The translations under genes were made by a program, and so were the position numbers. Shown here in pieces: positions 43,541 to 52,345 of a stretch of 64,000 nt of DNA; the stretch's first letter is position 1; each line of letters opens with the position of its first letter. Under the pieces are notes generated by a model that was given only the letters and a program-made list of their open reading frames with translations, searched no databases and was not told the origin of the DNA. Source of the DNA: JACCWM01 sp040393065 (GTDB lineage: Bacteria; Myxococcota_A; Bradymonadia; Bradymonadales; Bradymonadaceae); NCBI GenBank assembly GCA_040393065.1, contig JBEBUW010000007.1:1-64000 (forward strand), written 5' to 3'.

Positions 43541-46500
43541 ATGCGAAAGTTTGAAGTGATGTTGCGTATCCGAGCCTGGATCGTAGCGATGCTGGTAGTG
43601 TTTTTTGCGGGCACGGCTACGGTTGCATCGGAACCAGTCGTAGAGGTAACGGGCGTTCAGGCGGATTCGGATACAGATGCGCAGCCAGCAGTGGATGTTG
43701 TGTCCGATGCTGGACTGGAGCGGTCGACAGCGGAGCGGTTGCAGGCTGAGTTCGGGATTCCATCGGCTACGCTGGAAAGCATGACAACGCTTGAGGGGTT
43801 ACGAGAGCAGGCGCGGGTAGATAGCGCGACCTTGCAGGCGTCTCAGGTGAGTATTACGCAGGAGCTTGAGGGGATTGAGCGGTTGCAGCGTAGTCTCTGG
43901 CGCCAGATTGGCCATGACGGGCTGCCGGAAACGGCGCAGCAGGTGATTTTGCAGGAGCTGGCGCGCAGTTATACGGAGGCGGCGTCGTTGCGTGGGCAGC
44001 AGGCTTCGGCAGAAAGTGCACTGGAGAGCCGCGCTCTGATGGTGGGCTTGTTGGATGCGCAGATTCAGCATCTGGCGGGTCGAGCCGGCGTAGATTCTGA
44101 GGGGCAAAGACGTGTTGAGCGTGCGGAGCTGTCGGAACGGGAAGCGTTGCAGACGTTGGAAGATGCGCGTGAGCGTGAAACGCGTGAGCAAAATCAGCAG
44201 GTTCGCCTGATTCTTGCGCGTGAGCGTGAGTTGGCCGAGGAGCTTGTCGAGACGACGCGCGAGGATACGGAGCAGTTGCGGCGTCTGGTGGAAGAGCGCC
44301 GGACGAAGATGGAGGCGTTTGCGGATCAGCAGGTGATCCTGGCCGATCGGGTGGCGAGTTTGCCCGAGATTGTGAGTGATGAGTTTGCGCGGGAAACGGT
44401 CGATCCGTTGTTTGATGAGTTGCTCGTGCTTCGAAAGGAGGCGCGAGACGCGCGCCGAACCACTCGCCGGGCTTATGAAAAGGCCAGGCGGGAGAAGGTG
44501 GAGGCGGAGGCAAATCTTGCGGAGGCGACGCGGCAATTGGAGCAGACGCGGGCGCGAAGCGCGGTTCTGGGCGATACGGAGCTTGCGCGTCGGCAAGTGG
44601 CGCTGGAGGAATTGCGTGAGAAGAGGGCGCAGGCAGGGCTTGAGCGGCTGACAAATCGTGTGGATGCGAAGGAGCAGGCGCTGAAGCTGGAGGCGGAGCG
44701 AGCGGCGTTTTTTCATGAACTGGTTGAGCGTGTTTTGCCGAAAGTGAGCGGGGCAAGGCGGTCACGGTTTTTTAGTCCTTTGCGTGATGAGAACTGGCTT
44801 TCGGGTTTTCATGGGCTGGTTGCGGCCGGTGATGTGGTGGTGACGCAGGGGAAGGAGCGGATTGAACAGGCGGTGAAACTGCCGGAGCGATTGTTGTCGA
44901 TTACGCTCTGGAGTTGGGCTCTGGGGTTGATGTTTCGGCTCTTGTTGTTTCCGCTTTCGCTGTATCTGGGGCGTGAGTACGGGCCGCGGCTAGTTCGTAA
45001 GTTGATGGATACGTTATTGGCGAAGAGTTTTTTTCGGCAGCGGGCAAGCGGCACGATCAAGTTTGCGGAGATTTTGCGGGCGGTGATGTTGCCGCTCTTG
45101 ATGTATTTTTCGCTGGGCGTGGCCATTGACTATGTGACGTTGCTTTTGCCGGAATTCTGGGTGGCACGTGCGGTCATCGATGTGATGATTTTTTATGTCG
45201 TTACGATGACGGTTTTGAAGGTGATGGTGCTTCCGCGAGGGTATCGGGAGCGTTCGGCGCGGAGCGTGGCGCCGGATTTGTCGGCATTATCGAGTGCGGG
45301 CAATGCGGTTGGTAATGTGGACGTGGTGCGGCTGGAGATTTCGCGGGCGCAGAAGCTGGTTTTGAGCGTTCGGTTTGTTCTGATTTTTGGTTTGCTGGCG
45401 AAGTATGTTCCGGCAGCGGTGATTGCGCTGATGGGGCATTCGGTGATCTGGTGGACGATTCATCAGATCTTTATGTACGGGTTTTTTGCGGTTTTTTACC
45501 TGGTATTGAATAGCTGGAAAGACGATATCGCGGGGATTTTTGATCGTCTGGCCAGTGAGCGGTTGCCGCGTGCTGTTTCGCTGGTGAACAATCATAAGGA
45601 TCGGCCTTATGGTGTGCTGCTGATCGCGGTCGCTTCGGTGTACGTGGTGGTCTTTGAGGCGGTGCGGATCGTGCGAGTCTGGCTGGAGGATACGTCGTGG
45701 AGCCGCCAGGCGAGCAACTTTTTGTTTCGTAAGAAGATCGAGTTGCAGCGCCGGGAGCGGGAGGAGGAGGTAGCGGCTTTTGAGCTGTCGAGCATTCCGC
45801 CGGAGTATCAGACGTATTTTCAGGATTTTCCGCTGACGCAGGAAATGTATCGGGTGGAGCGGCGCGGGCCGCTGGATGCGGCGAATGCAGTATTTACGCG
45901 CTGGCTGACGACGGGAAAGCGCGGTTCGGTGGTGTTGATGGGGGAGTCAGGAATTGGCAAGACGACGTTGTTGCACCAGCTGGCCGGGCAGTGGCGTGAG
46001 GATACGGATTATCCGGTGGTGAGTCTGCAGCTGTGTGACAAATTGAAGACGACGGAGGACGTGTATGCGTTTTTTGAGACGTTGTTTGGTTTGTCGTGTC
46101 GGCCGACGACGCGTGAGGAGCTGGTGGGGCTGCTTCGGAAGTGTTCGCCGCGGGTGTTACTGATTGATGATTGTCATCATTTGTTCATGCGTCAGATCGG
46201 TGGATTTGATGCGGTGAATTTGTTTTTGGATGTGGTGAATCGGCTGGATAGTCGGCACTTCTGGGTGTTGTCGTTCAATAATTTTGCGTGGTCGTATTTG
46301 AATCGGGTGCGTGTTCGTCAGCACTTGTTGGGTGCGGTGATTCGGGTGGAGCCGTGGAGTGAGGCAGAGATTCAGCAGCTGATTCGCAGGCGGGATGTGC
46401 TGTCGAATCTTACGTTGAATTTCAACGATCTGATGGTGGCGCATGAGAATGCGGATCAGCAGTATGAAGTGGTGAAGACGAGCAATGGGTATTTTCGGTT

Positions 46501-46870
46501 GTTGCATGAGTATTGCCATGGGAATCCGCGGGTTGCGCTGATGTTCTGGCTACGCAGTTTGAAATATGATGCGAGGCGCAATCATCTGCATGTGAGTTTG
46601 TTTCAGCGGCCTTCGCAAACGGTTTTAACGAATGTGTCCAATGATCATTTGTTTGCGCTGGCGGCGATCGTGCAGCACGGCTGTCTGGATGCGCATGAGA
46701 TTGCGGCGGTAACGCATATTGAGAAAGATCTGGGGGAGATGGTGGTCGACTATTTACATGATAGCGAGATCGTGCGGATTGAGCCGTGGACGGGGCGTGC
46801 GGCGTTGTCGGGGTTGTATTTTCGGGCAGTGCTGCGCCAGCTCGCGGATGCCAACTATTTGTACGAGTGA
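43541..46870 (+). CDS. MscK-like membrane sensor fused to a cytoplasmic STAND/AAA ATPase
   Basis: About 1109 residues from ATG 43541; the frame is open further upstream. A signal peptide (IRAWIVAMLVVFFAGTATVAS) is followed by about 400 residues of charged coiled coil, presumably periplasmic, as in MscK/KefA. Residues about 450-720 hold roughly six hydrophobic helices. From about 780 comes a P-loop NTPase, with Walker A GESGIGKTTL at 801-810, Walker B RVLLIDDCHH near 870, and a sensor-like LSFNNFAWSYL. A helical C-terminal domain follows (FALAAIVQHGCLDAHEIAAV). The MscS pore domain of MscK is absent; instead a separate mscS gene starts about 57 bp downstream. It is probably an ATP-dependent regulator of that channel. 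I do not recognise a described family with this architecture. Confidence 0.82.
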   Translation: MRKFEVMLRIRAWIVAMLVVFFAGTATVASEPVVEVTGVQADSDTDAQPAVDVVSDAGLERSTAERLQAEFGIPSATLESMTTLEGLREQARVDSATLQASQVSITQELEGIERLQRSLWRQIGHDGLPETAQQVILQELARSYTEAASLRGQQASAESALESRALMVGLLDAQIQHLAGRAGVDSEGQRRVERAELSEREALQTLEDARERETREQNQQVRLILARERELAEELVETTREDTEQLRRLVEERRTKMEAFADQQVILADRVASLPEIVSDEFARETVDPLFDELLVLRKEARDARRTTRRAYEKARREKVEAEANLAEATRQLEQTRARSAVLGDTELARRQVALEELREKRAQAGLERLTNRVDAKEQALKLEAERAAFFHELVERVLPKVSGARRSRFFSPLRDENWLSGFHGLVAAGDVVVTQGKERIEQAVKLPERLLSITLWSWALGLMFRLLLFPLSLYLGREYGPRLVRKLMDTLLAKSFFRQRASGTIKFAEILRAVMLPLLMYFSLGVAIDYVTLLLPEFWVARAVIDVMIFYVVTMTVLKVMVLPRGYRERSARSVAPDLSALSSAGNAVGNVDVVRLEISRAQKLVLSVRFVLIFGLLAKYVPAAVIALMGHSVIWWTIHQIFMYGFFAVFYLVLNSWKDDIAGIFDRLASERLPRAVSLVNNHKDRPYGVLLIAVASVYVVVFEAVRIVRVWLEDTSWSRQASNFLFRKKIELQRREREEEVAAFELSSIPPEYQTYFQDFPLTQEMYRVERRGPLDAANAVFTRWLTTGKRGSVVLMGESGIGKTTLLHQLAGQWREDTDYPVVSLQLCDKLKTTEDVYAFFETLFGLSCRPTTREELVGLLRKCSPRVLLIDDCHHLFMRQIGGFDAVNLFLDVVNRLDSRHFWVLSFNNFAWSYLNRVRVRQHLLGAVIRVEPWSEAEIQQLIRRRDVLSNLTLNFNDLMVAHENADQQYEVVKTSNGYFRLLHEYCHGNPRVALMFWLRSLKYDARRNHLHVSLFQRPSQTVLTNVSNDHLFALAAIVQHGCLDAHEIAAVTHIEKDLGEMVVDYLHDSEIVRIEPWTGRAALSGLYFRAVLRQLADANYLYE

Positions 46871-46927
46871 TTCGGGCTGTTGGATGCCGGGCCGGCTAGA
46901 AGTTACGAACCAGAGGCGAGTGAAGCG

Positions 46928-48031
46928 ATGCATGGAACGATGATGTCGATGATAGGATTTTCGCAACAGAGCGCGCTGTGGCTTGCGCAGGTTTCGCCGG
47001 ATGTGGCGGAGCTGGCAGAACGAATCGAGGGGGTGGATTTTGGCAAGCTGATGATGGCGGCGATGATCATTGGCGTTTCGCTGGTGGTGAACCGGGTAGT
47101 TTGCGCGACGCTGGAGCGGCTGGGAGAAGGGCGTGCGAAGCGGCGGTTGTTTTTTAAGAAGGTGGAGAGTTTTACGCGGCTGGGGATTTTTGTGGTGGCG
47201 GCGTATCTGGTGGTGGGAACGTTTCTGGATTTTGAGGAAGACCGCGCGGCGTTGCTGGGGCTTGGTGGAACGCTTGCGGTTGCGATCGGGTTTGCGCTCA
47301 AGGATACGGCTTCGAGTTTGATGGCGGGGATTTTGATTTTGTTCGACCAGCCGTTTCAGGTGGGGGATATGGTGACGTTCGGTTCGGTTTCGGGTGAGGT
47401 GAAGGAGATCGGGCTTCGCTCGGTGCGGGTGTTTACGGATAACGACACGCTGGTTTCGATACCGAACAATAAGTTTTTGACGGAGATGGTGGTTTCGGGC
47501 AACTCGGGGGCGCTGGATATGATGATCGTCGTGCGGTTTTATATCTCGATGTCGGCGGACTTTGAGCTTGCGCGGCGGATTGCCTACGAGGCGTGCATTA
47601 CGTCGAAGTATGTGTTTTTGAAGAAGCGGATTGTGGTGGCAGTTCACGAGCGTAATACGCCAGTGATGGCGACGGTGCTTGTGTGTAAGGCGTATATTGT
47701 GGATGCACGGTTTGAGCTGGCGTTTGATTCGGACGTAACGCAGAAGGTGAAGCGTGCGTTTCGAGAGCATAATATTCATCCGCCATATACACGTCAGTAC
47801 AGTGTGCGAGACCTGGAATGGGATGATTTTGGGAATTTTCGCCAGCTGCCGTCCTGGGAAGAGGTTGCGGAGGAGGGGGACAAGGATCGTTTGGGGGAGA
47901 GCCAGGAGAATCTGGAGAAATGCGGGGAGTATGGAGAGCGGATTCGCTTTGAGGATGGGCGCCTTGTGCTGCCGGGGGATAGGGAGCGGAAAAAAGAGCG
48001 CGAGCCGATAGCGGAAGAAGGCGTGGTATGA
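46928..48031 (+). CDS. mscS: MscS-family mechanosensitive ion channel
   Basis: About 367 residues. There are three hydrophobic segments: LMMAAMIIGVSLVVNRVV, LGIFVVAAYLVVG and the pore helix region LLGLGGTLAVAIGFALKDT. The MscS beta domain follows (FDQPFQVGDMVTFGSVSGEV, EIGLRSVRVFTDNDTLVSIPN). The C-terminus adds about 70 charged residues beyond the usual cage. It would open under membrane tension during hypo-osmotic shock. It lies directly after the sensor-ATPase gene, and the pair is probably one transcription unit. A TTG at 46880 would extend it by 16 residues; ATG 46928 is preferred. Confidence 0.92.
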   Translation: MHGTMMSMIGFSQQSALWLAQVSPDVAELAERIEGVDFGKLMMAAMIIGVSLVVNRVVCATLERLGEGRAKRRLFFKKVESFTRLGIFVVAAYLVVGTFLDFEEDRAALLGLGGTLAVAIGFALKDTASSLMAGILILFDQPFQVGDMVTFGSVSGEVKEIGLRSVRVFTDNDTLVSIPNNKFLTEMVVSGNSGALDMMIVVRFYISMSADFELARRIAYEACITSKYVFLKKRIVVAVHERNTPVMATVLVCKAYIVDARFELAFDSDVTQKVKRAFREHNIHPPYTRQYSVRDLEWDDFGNFRQLPSWEEVAEEGDKDRLGESQENLEKCGEYGERIRFEDGRLVLPGDRERKKEREPIAEEGVV

Positions 48032-48238
48032 GGGGATGGGGCCGAACGATGTGGTTTTGCTTGACGGGTTGGGGGATGTTCATTATGTAGGGCGGCCTCC
48101 GGGCTTTTTTAGTTTGGAGAAACAGGCTTCGTCCTCTGAGGTACTGGTTTTTGAGCCGGCGCTTCACGTTCCAATGTCTTCTAATTCGGGGAGATATGAG
48201 CGGAGCAGGATGATATTGCAAGTAGAGAAGAGGCTGAA

Positions 48239-48919
48239 ATGAAAGGAATTGTTGGTCGCAAGGTTGGAATGACGCAGATTTTTGATGATGCGGGTAACCG
48301 GATTCCGGTCACGTTGGTTGATGTGAGCGGTTCGGTTGTTGTGCAGAAAAAAAGCCAGCACGGCAAAGATGGCTACTCGGCAATCAAAATCGGTTTTGGT
48401 GATGTGCACAAACTCGAGAAAGAGGGGACGGAGCCGAAGTTTCGTCTTTCGAAGCCGCGTGTTGGCGTTTTCTTGAAGGCTGGCATTGCTGCTCCTCGTC
48501 GTCATCTGATCGAAGTCCGTATGGCTGAGACGGCTCTGGATAAATACGAAGTCGGTCAGGAGCTGACGGCAGATTTGTTTGCTGCTGGCGACTGGGTTGA
48601 CGTAACCGGAACGAGCAAGGGCGCTGGTTTCACCGGTGTTATGAAGCGTCATAACTTCGGTGGTTCGAAGGCCAGCCACGGTGCTGCGCATGAGACGCAT
48701 CGTCATGGTGGTTCGATCGGTCAGTCGGCTACGCCGGGTCGTGTTATGCCGGGCAAGAAAATGGCCGGTCATATGGGCAATGAGCGCGTAACGGTTCAGA
48801 ACATCCGCGTTGTGAAGGTTCTGGCTGAGGACAATGTCATTGTGGTGAAGGGTGGCATTCCTGGTCCGAACGGCGGCGTGGTTCTGCTTCGCTCGGCTGT
48901 TAAAAAGACGGTTGGCTGA
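48239..48919 (+). CDS. rplC: 50S ribosomal protein L3
   Basis: 226 residues. MKGIVGRKVGMTQIFDD is the classic L3 start. Internal motifs are DVTGTSKGAGFTGVMKRHNFGG and ASHGAAHETHRHGGSIGQ ... TPGRVMPGKKMAGHMG, with IPGPNGGVVLLRSA near the C-terminus. L3 nucleates 50S assembly at the 23S 3' end. It normally follows rpsJ in the S10 operon, but here it is alone: mscS lies upstream, and two terminators then dsbD lie downstream. GAAGAGG lies just before the ATG. Confidence 0.97.
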   Translation: MKGIVGRKVGMTQIFDDAGNRIPVTLVDVSGSVVVQKKSQHGKDGYSAIKIGFGDVHKLEKEGTEPKFRLSKPRVGVFLKAGIAAPRRHLIEVRMAETALDKYEVGQELTADLFAAGDWVDVTGTSKGAGFTGVMKRHNFGGSKASHGAAHETHRHGGSIGQSATPGRVMPGKKMAGHMGNERVTVQNIRVVKVLAEDNVIVVKGGIPGPNGGVVLLRSAVKKTVG

Positions 48920-48941
48920 GTCTTTTTAAAGCAAAAAAGAT

Positions 48942-48983
48942 AAAAACCGCCCGGCGCAGTTCGATGTGCCGGGCGGTTTTTTT
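48942..48983 (+). terminator. Rho-independent terminator 1 after rplC
   Basis: Stem AAAAACCGCCCGGC / GCCGGGCGGTTTTT with a 12-base interior that can extend pairing by GCA/TGC-type bases, then seven T residues. Confidence 0.93.
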
Positions 48984-49018
48984 GTGGGCGCAGAAGAGAT
49001 GGAAGCAGCAGGTACATG

Positions 49019-49052
49019 CCGCCCGACGCAGTGAGTGCGTCGGGCGGTTTTT
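49019..49052 (+). terminator. Rho-independent terminator 2 after rplC
   Basis: Perfect 12-base stem CCGCCCGACGCA / TGCGTCGGGCGG with loop GTGAG and five T residues, about 36 bp after the first and very similar to it. Confidence 0.92.
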
Positions 49053-49202
49053 GTTTGTCGGCTACATGATAGATGCTTGTCGTGAAAGGGAAAATGATGC
49101 TTCGCGGAATATGTCTGGGGGTTGTGATGATTTAACGCTCAAGGAATTGTTTGAGTGACTGGGTTGCTCGTAACTTCTGATAGTTTCCTGGAGCAAGAGT
49201 TT

Positions 49203-51557
49203 ATGAGAATCGTACAAAATATGCGTGTTGGAGCCGGCATGATGAGGAATGCGTTTATTTGGATGTTGATGGTGGTGGTCTGGATAGCAGGGACGCGTCC
49301 GGCAATGGCGACTGTAGACGTGCCGGGGTCTGCCCGGGGCGAGGGGGCATTTCAGGACGGTGAAGCGCATGTGGATGTGCGTCTGATCTATGATCATAAG
49401 GTTGTAAAACCTGGCGATACGCTTCGGGTTGGAGTGCTATTCAGCCTGGATAAGGACTGGCATATTTACTGGGAAAATCCGGGTGATGCGGGTTTACCTA
49501 CGCAGATTGTGTGGAAGGGCGAGGGGCTAGAGTTTGGGCCACTGCAGTGGTCTGCGCCGGGGTTGTATTCGGAGTCGGAGGGGATGTGGACAACGTTCGG
49601 ATACGACGGCGAAGTGGTGCTGTACAGCGATGTTGTGGTGCAGGAAAGCGTGGGGGATTCGATCGAGATCGTAGCTGATATTGATTATCTGGCTTGTAAG
49701 AATGCATGTGTTCCGGGGGAGCATACATTGAGGCGGACGCTGGCTGTGGGGCCGACGAGTGTTCGCGCGGAGAAGTCAGAGCGTGCATTGTTTGATATCT
49801 ATTCACTGCAAATACCGCGGGATGCAAGTGCATTGGGAATTAAAGCGGTAGCGACTGCGGGAGCTTCGCAAACGGATGGACGTGAGGGGCATGCCGTACT
49901 GGAGGTCGTGTTGTGTGAGGGGCCTGGCAATAACTGTCCAGAGATGGAAATTTCCTATGAGCAGCTCGCCTATGCGTTTGTGCCAACGAGCAAAAGTAGC
50001 CTGGGTGTGCGCGTGCTGGCGGTAGAACCGCATCCAACGGTGTATCGAGGATGGGTATTGTCGCTTGAGACGCGCAGGTTATTGGCGGCTCATGGTGATA
50101 GCGAGGCGGATGTGCCGAGGTTGTCTGGTGTTTTGCGATTTATGGAGGCGGATGGGGGGCTGATTCCGGTGTCGATTGATACGACCGTGGAGGATGCAAC
50201 GGCGGCAAATAGCATGCGGTTTGAGGCGTTGTTTCAAGGCGCTGCGAGTCAATCGGCCGTTGGGGGGGTGGGCGCTGGAAAGGGGGCAGCTTCGGGTGAA
50301 TCGCCCGGTTTGTTGTATGTGCTGGTCATGGCGTTTCTGGGCGGAATGATCCTGAATCTGATGCCGTGTGTGTTTCCGGTACTGGCGATTAAGGTAACGT
50401 CATTTATGGAGCTAGCGCACAAAACGCGTTCGGGAGTGGTGCAAAACGGGGCGGCATACACGGCAGGGATTTCGGCGTCGATGTTGACACTCGGGCTTAT
50501 CGTGGTGGGCTTGCGGTTAGCCGGACAGCAGGTTGGCTGGGGCTTTCAGTTTCAGCAACCGATGTTTCTGGCGGGTCTGGCTGCAGTGATTGTCTTGTTC
50601 GCGATGAATACGTTTGGTTTGTTTCAGGTGACGCTGGATCCGGGCAAGTTGGGCAGTGTCGGGGCGGAGTCGTCGGGGCTGAAGCGTAGTTTTGGGGAAG
50701 GGATTCTGGCGGTGGTACTGGCGACGCCGTGTTCTGCGCCGTTTTTGGGGACGGCGGTTGGATTTGCACTGACGGCGAGTGCGTGGTCGATCTTACTGAT
50801 ATTTTTTGTGCTGGGGCTTGGTCTGGCAGCGCCGTTCGTGGCATTGACGTTGATTCCGGGAGCATCGAAGATACTGCCGCGACCGGGCGAGTGGATGAAT
50901 TATCTGAAGAATTTTCTGGGGTTTGCGCTTCTTGGCGCTGGTATCTGGCTGGTATGGCTGGTGGGACGGTTGGCAGGCGTGGACGCGATGGGACGTATGT
51001 TGGTGTTGCTTGGCGCGCTGAGTTTGTCGGCATGGATTTTTGGATTGGTACAGTTTCGTTGCTGGGGACGTGCGAAGCTGGTCGGGCTGGTGCTGGCGTT
51101 CGGGATTCTGGGAGGTGCAGCGAAGTTTGCGCTTCCACTGGAAACGGGCGAGCTGGTAGGAAATAGCGGTTCAGGTGGACTACGCGCGAGCGATGATCCG
51201 GTTGCGTGGAATTCTTGGAATCAGGAGAATATCGATGCGGAGCTGGAGGCCGGGCGTCCGGTGTTTGTGGTTTTTACGGCGGACTGGTGTCTGACGTGTA
51301 AGGTGAATGAGCGTACGGCGATCTTTGACGATGCGGTGCTGGCTGCGATTGATACCTACAATATCGCGATGCTGAAGGCGGATTGGACGCGGCCAGATGA
51401 GGCGATTCGCGCGGAACTATCGAAGTATGGCAGAGGTGGCGTGCCCATGTATTTGTTGTATTCGCCGTCCTCGGCAGGAACACCGGAAGTGCTGCCGGAG
51501 GTGTTGACGGCGGGCATGCTGATAGAGCGTTTTGAGCGTGCAGCGGCGTTGAATTGA
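49203..51557 (+). CDS. dsbD: DsbD/ScsB-like thiol:disulfide interchange protein
   Basis: About 784 residues. A signal-like N-terminus precedes a periplasmic domain with the Cys pair in YLACKNACVPGE. A multi-helix membrane domain (about 390-640) carries MPCVFPVLAIK and ATPCSAPFLG, whose cysteines shuttle electrons across the membrane. The C-terminal thioredoxin domain has ADWCLTCK (Cys696 and Cys699). It takes electrons from cytoplasmic thioredoxin to reduce periplasmic disulfides. The long N-terminal domain is more like ScsB than E. coli DsbD. GGAG upstream of ATG 49203 supports the start, though the frame opens earlier. Confidence 0.92.
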   Translation: MRIVQNMRVGAGMMRNAFIWMLMVVVWIAGTRPAMATVDVPGSARGEGAFQDGEAHVDVRLIYDHKVVKPGDTLRVGVLFSLDKDWHIYWENPGDAGLPTQIVWKGEGLEFGPLQWSAPGLYSESEGMWTTFGYDGEVVLYSDVVVQESVGDSIEIVADIDYLACKNACVPGEHTLRRTLAVGPTSVRAEKSERALFDIYSLQIPRDASALGIKAVATAGASQTDGREGHAVLEVVLCEGPGNNCPEMEISYEQLAYAFVPTSKSSLGVRVLAVEPHPTVYRGWVLSLETRRLLAAHGDSEADVPRLSGVLRFMEADGGLIPVSIDTTVEDATAANSMRFEALFQGAASQSAVGGVGAGKGAASGESPGLLYVLVMAFLGGMILNLMPCVFPVLAIKVTSFMELAHKTRSGVVQNGAAYTAGISASMLTLGLIVVGLRLAGQQVGWGFQFQQPMFLAGLAAVIVLFAMNTFGLFQVTLDPGKLGSVGAESSGLKRSFGEGILAVVLATPCSAPFLGTAVGFALTASAWSILLIFFVLGLGLAAPFVALTLIPGASKILPRPGEWMNYLKNFLGFALLGAGIWLVWLVGRLAGVDAMGRMLVLLGALSLSAWIFGLVQFRCWGRAKLVGLVLAFGILGGAAKFALPLETGELVGNSGSGGLRASDDPVAWNSWNQENIDAELEAGRPVFVVFTADWCLTCKVNERTAIFDDAVLAAIDTYNIAMLKADWTRPDEAIRAELSKYGRGGVPMYLLYSPSSAGTPEVLPEVLTAGMLIERFERAAALN

Positions 51558-51572
51558 GACGATTGAGATGCG

Positions 51573-52262
51573 ATGCGTGAAATGAGCAGTGATAAATTTG
51601 AAGCACAAGATTTTGCGCCGCGGGTTTTATGCGAGCACGACGGGACGATTGTGTGGAATAAGCCGGCGGGGCTGGCGGCCACGGGGCGCAATCTCGATGA
51701 TCCGGCATGTGCGCAGTATCTGGCGATGCAGCATTATCGGCGGATGATCTGGGCGGTGCATCAGCTTGATACGGAGACTTCCGGCGTGCTGGTTTTTGTG
51801 CGCAGAAAGGGGTTGGTGTCGGCGTGGCAAAAATGTCTGGCGGCGCGCTCCACGGTGAAGCGCTATGTGGCGATTGTGCACGGGCGCCTACCCAGGAAAA
51901 TGATGATTGTGCGTGAGCCTGTGGGGGGCAAGGAGGCACGCAGTGATTTTCGGGAGCTTGCGTATCGCGACGGGGCTTCGCTGTTGGAGGTTTGCATTCA
52001 TACGGGTCGCACGCATCAGATCCGGGTACATCTGGAGGGGATGGGGCTGCAGTTGTTCGGGGAAAAGCGTTATGGCGGTGCGCCGTGTAATGTGCATGCG
52101 CGGCATGCGTTGCATGCGGCGGCGATTTTGTTTCGGGTGGAGGAGGACGCAGGGGAGGCGGGCAATGCGCTGGAGAGGGGGCGGCTGGAGGCGCCGCTGC
52201 CGGAGGATATGATAGCGCTGGCCGAAAGGCTGGGGCTGGAACTGGGAGGTTTGCTGAGGTGA
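51573..52262 (+). CDS. RluA-family RNA pseudouridine synthase
   Basis: 229 residues. The catalytic motif HQLDTETSGVLVF contains the essential Asp (the usual form is HRLD). VKRYVAIVHGRL and IHTGRTHQIRVHLEGMG are the other family motifs. There is no N-terminal S4 domain, so it is closest to the RluA/TruC-like single-domain enzymes; the target uridine in rRNA or tRNA cannot be told from sequence. It follows the dsbD-like gene by 15 bp and is convergent with the kinase gene. Confidence 0.9.
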   Translation: MREMSSDKFEAQDFAPRVLCEHDGTIVWNKPAGLAATGRNLDDPACAQYLAMQHYRRMIWAVHQLDTETSGVLVFVRRKGLVSAWQKCLAARSTVKRYVAIVHGRLPRKMMIVREPVGGKEARSDFRELAYRDGASLLEVCIHTGRTHQIRVHLEGMGLQLFGEKRYGGAPCNVHARHALHAAAILFRVEEDAGEAGNALERGRLEAPLPEDMIALAERLGLELGGLLR

Positions 52263-52345
52263 TCTCGGCAAGAAGTGCTCCCCGCGTGGGCAGGTAGGAG
52301 AGCTCTGCGCCAGGTGGACACAAATTGGTGGGGTGGCCGTGCGGG

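Noticed and set aside
48036..48242. 68-codon open frame between mscS and rplC that ends with an ATGA overlap on the rplC start
   Set aside because: The only upstream purine-rich site abuts its ATG with no spacer, the peptide has no recognisable domain, and the rplC leader/promoter must lie here. The overlap may be chance.
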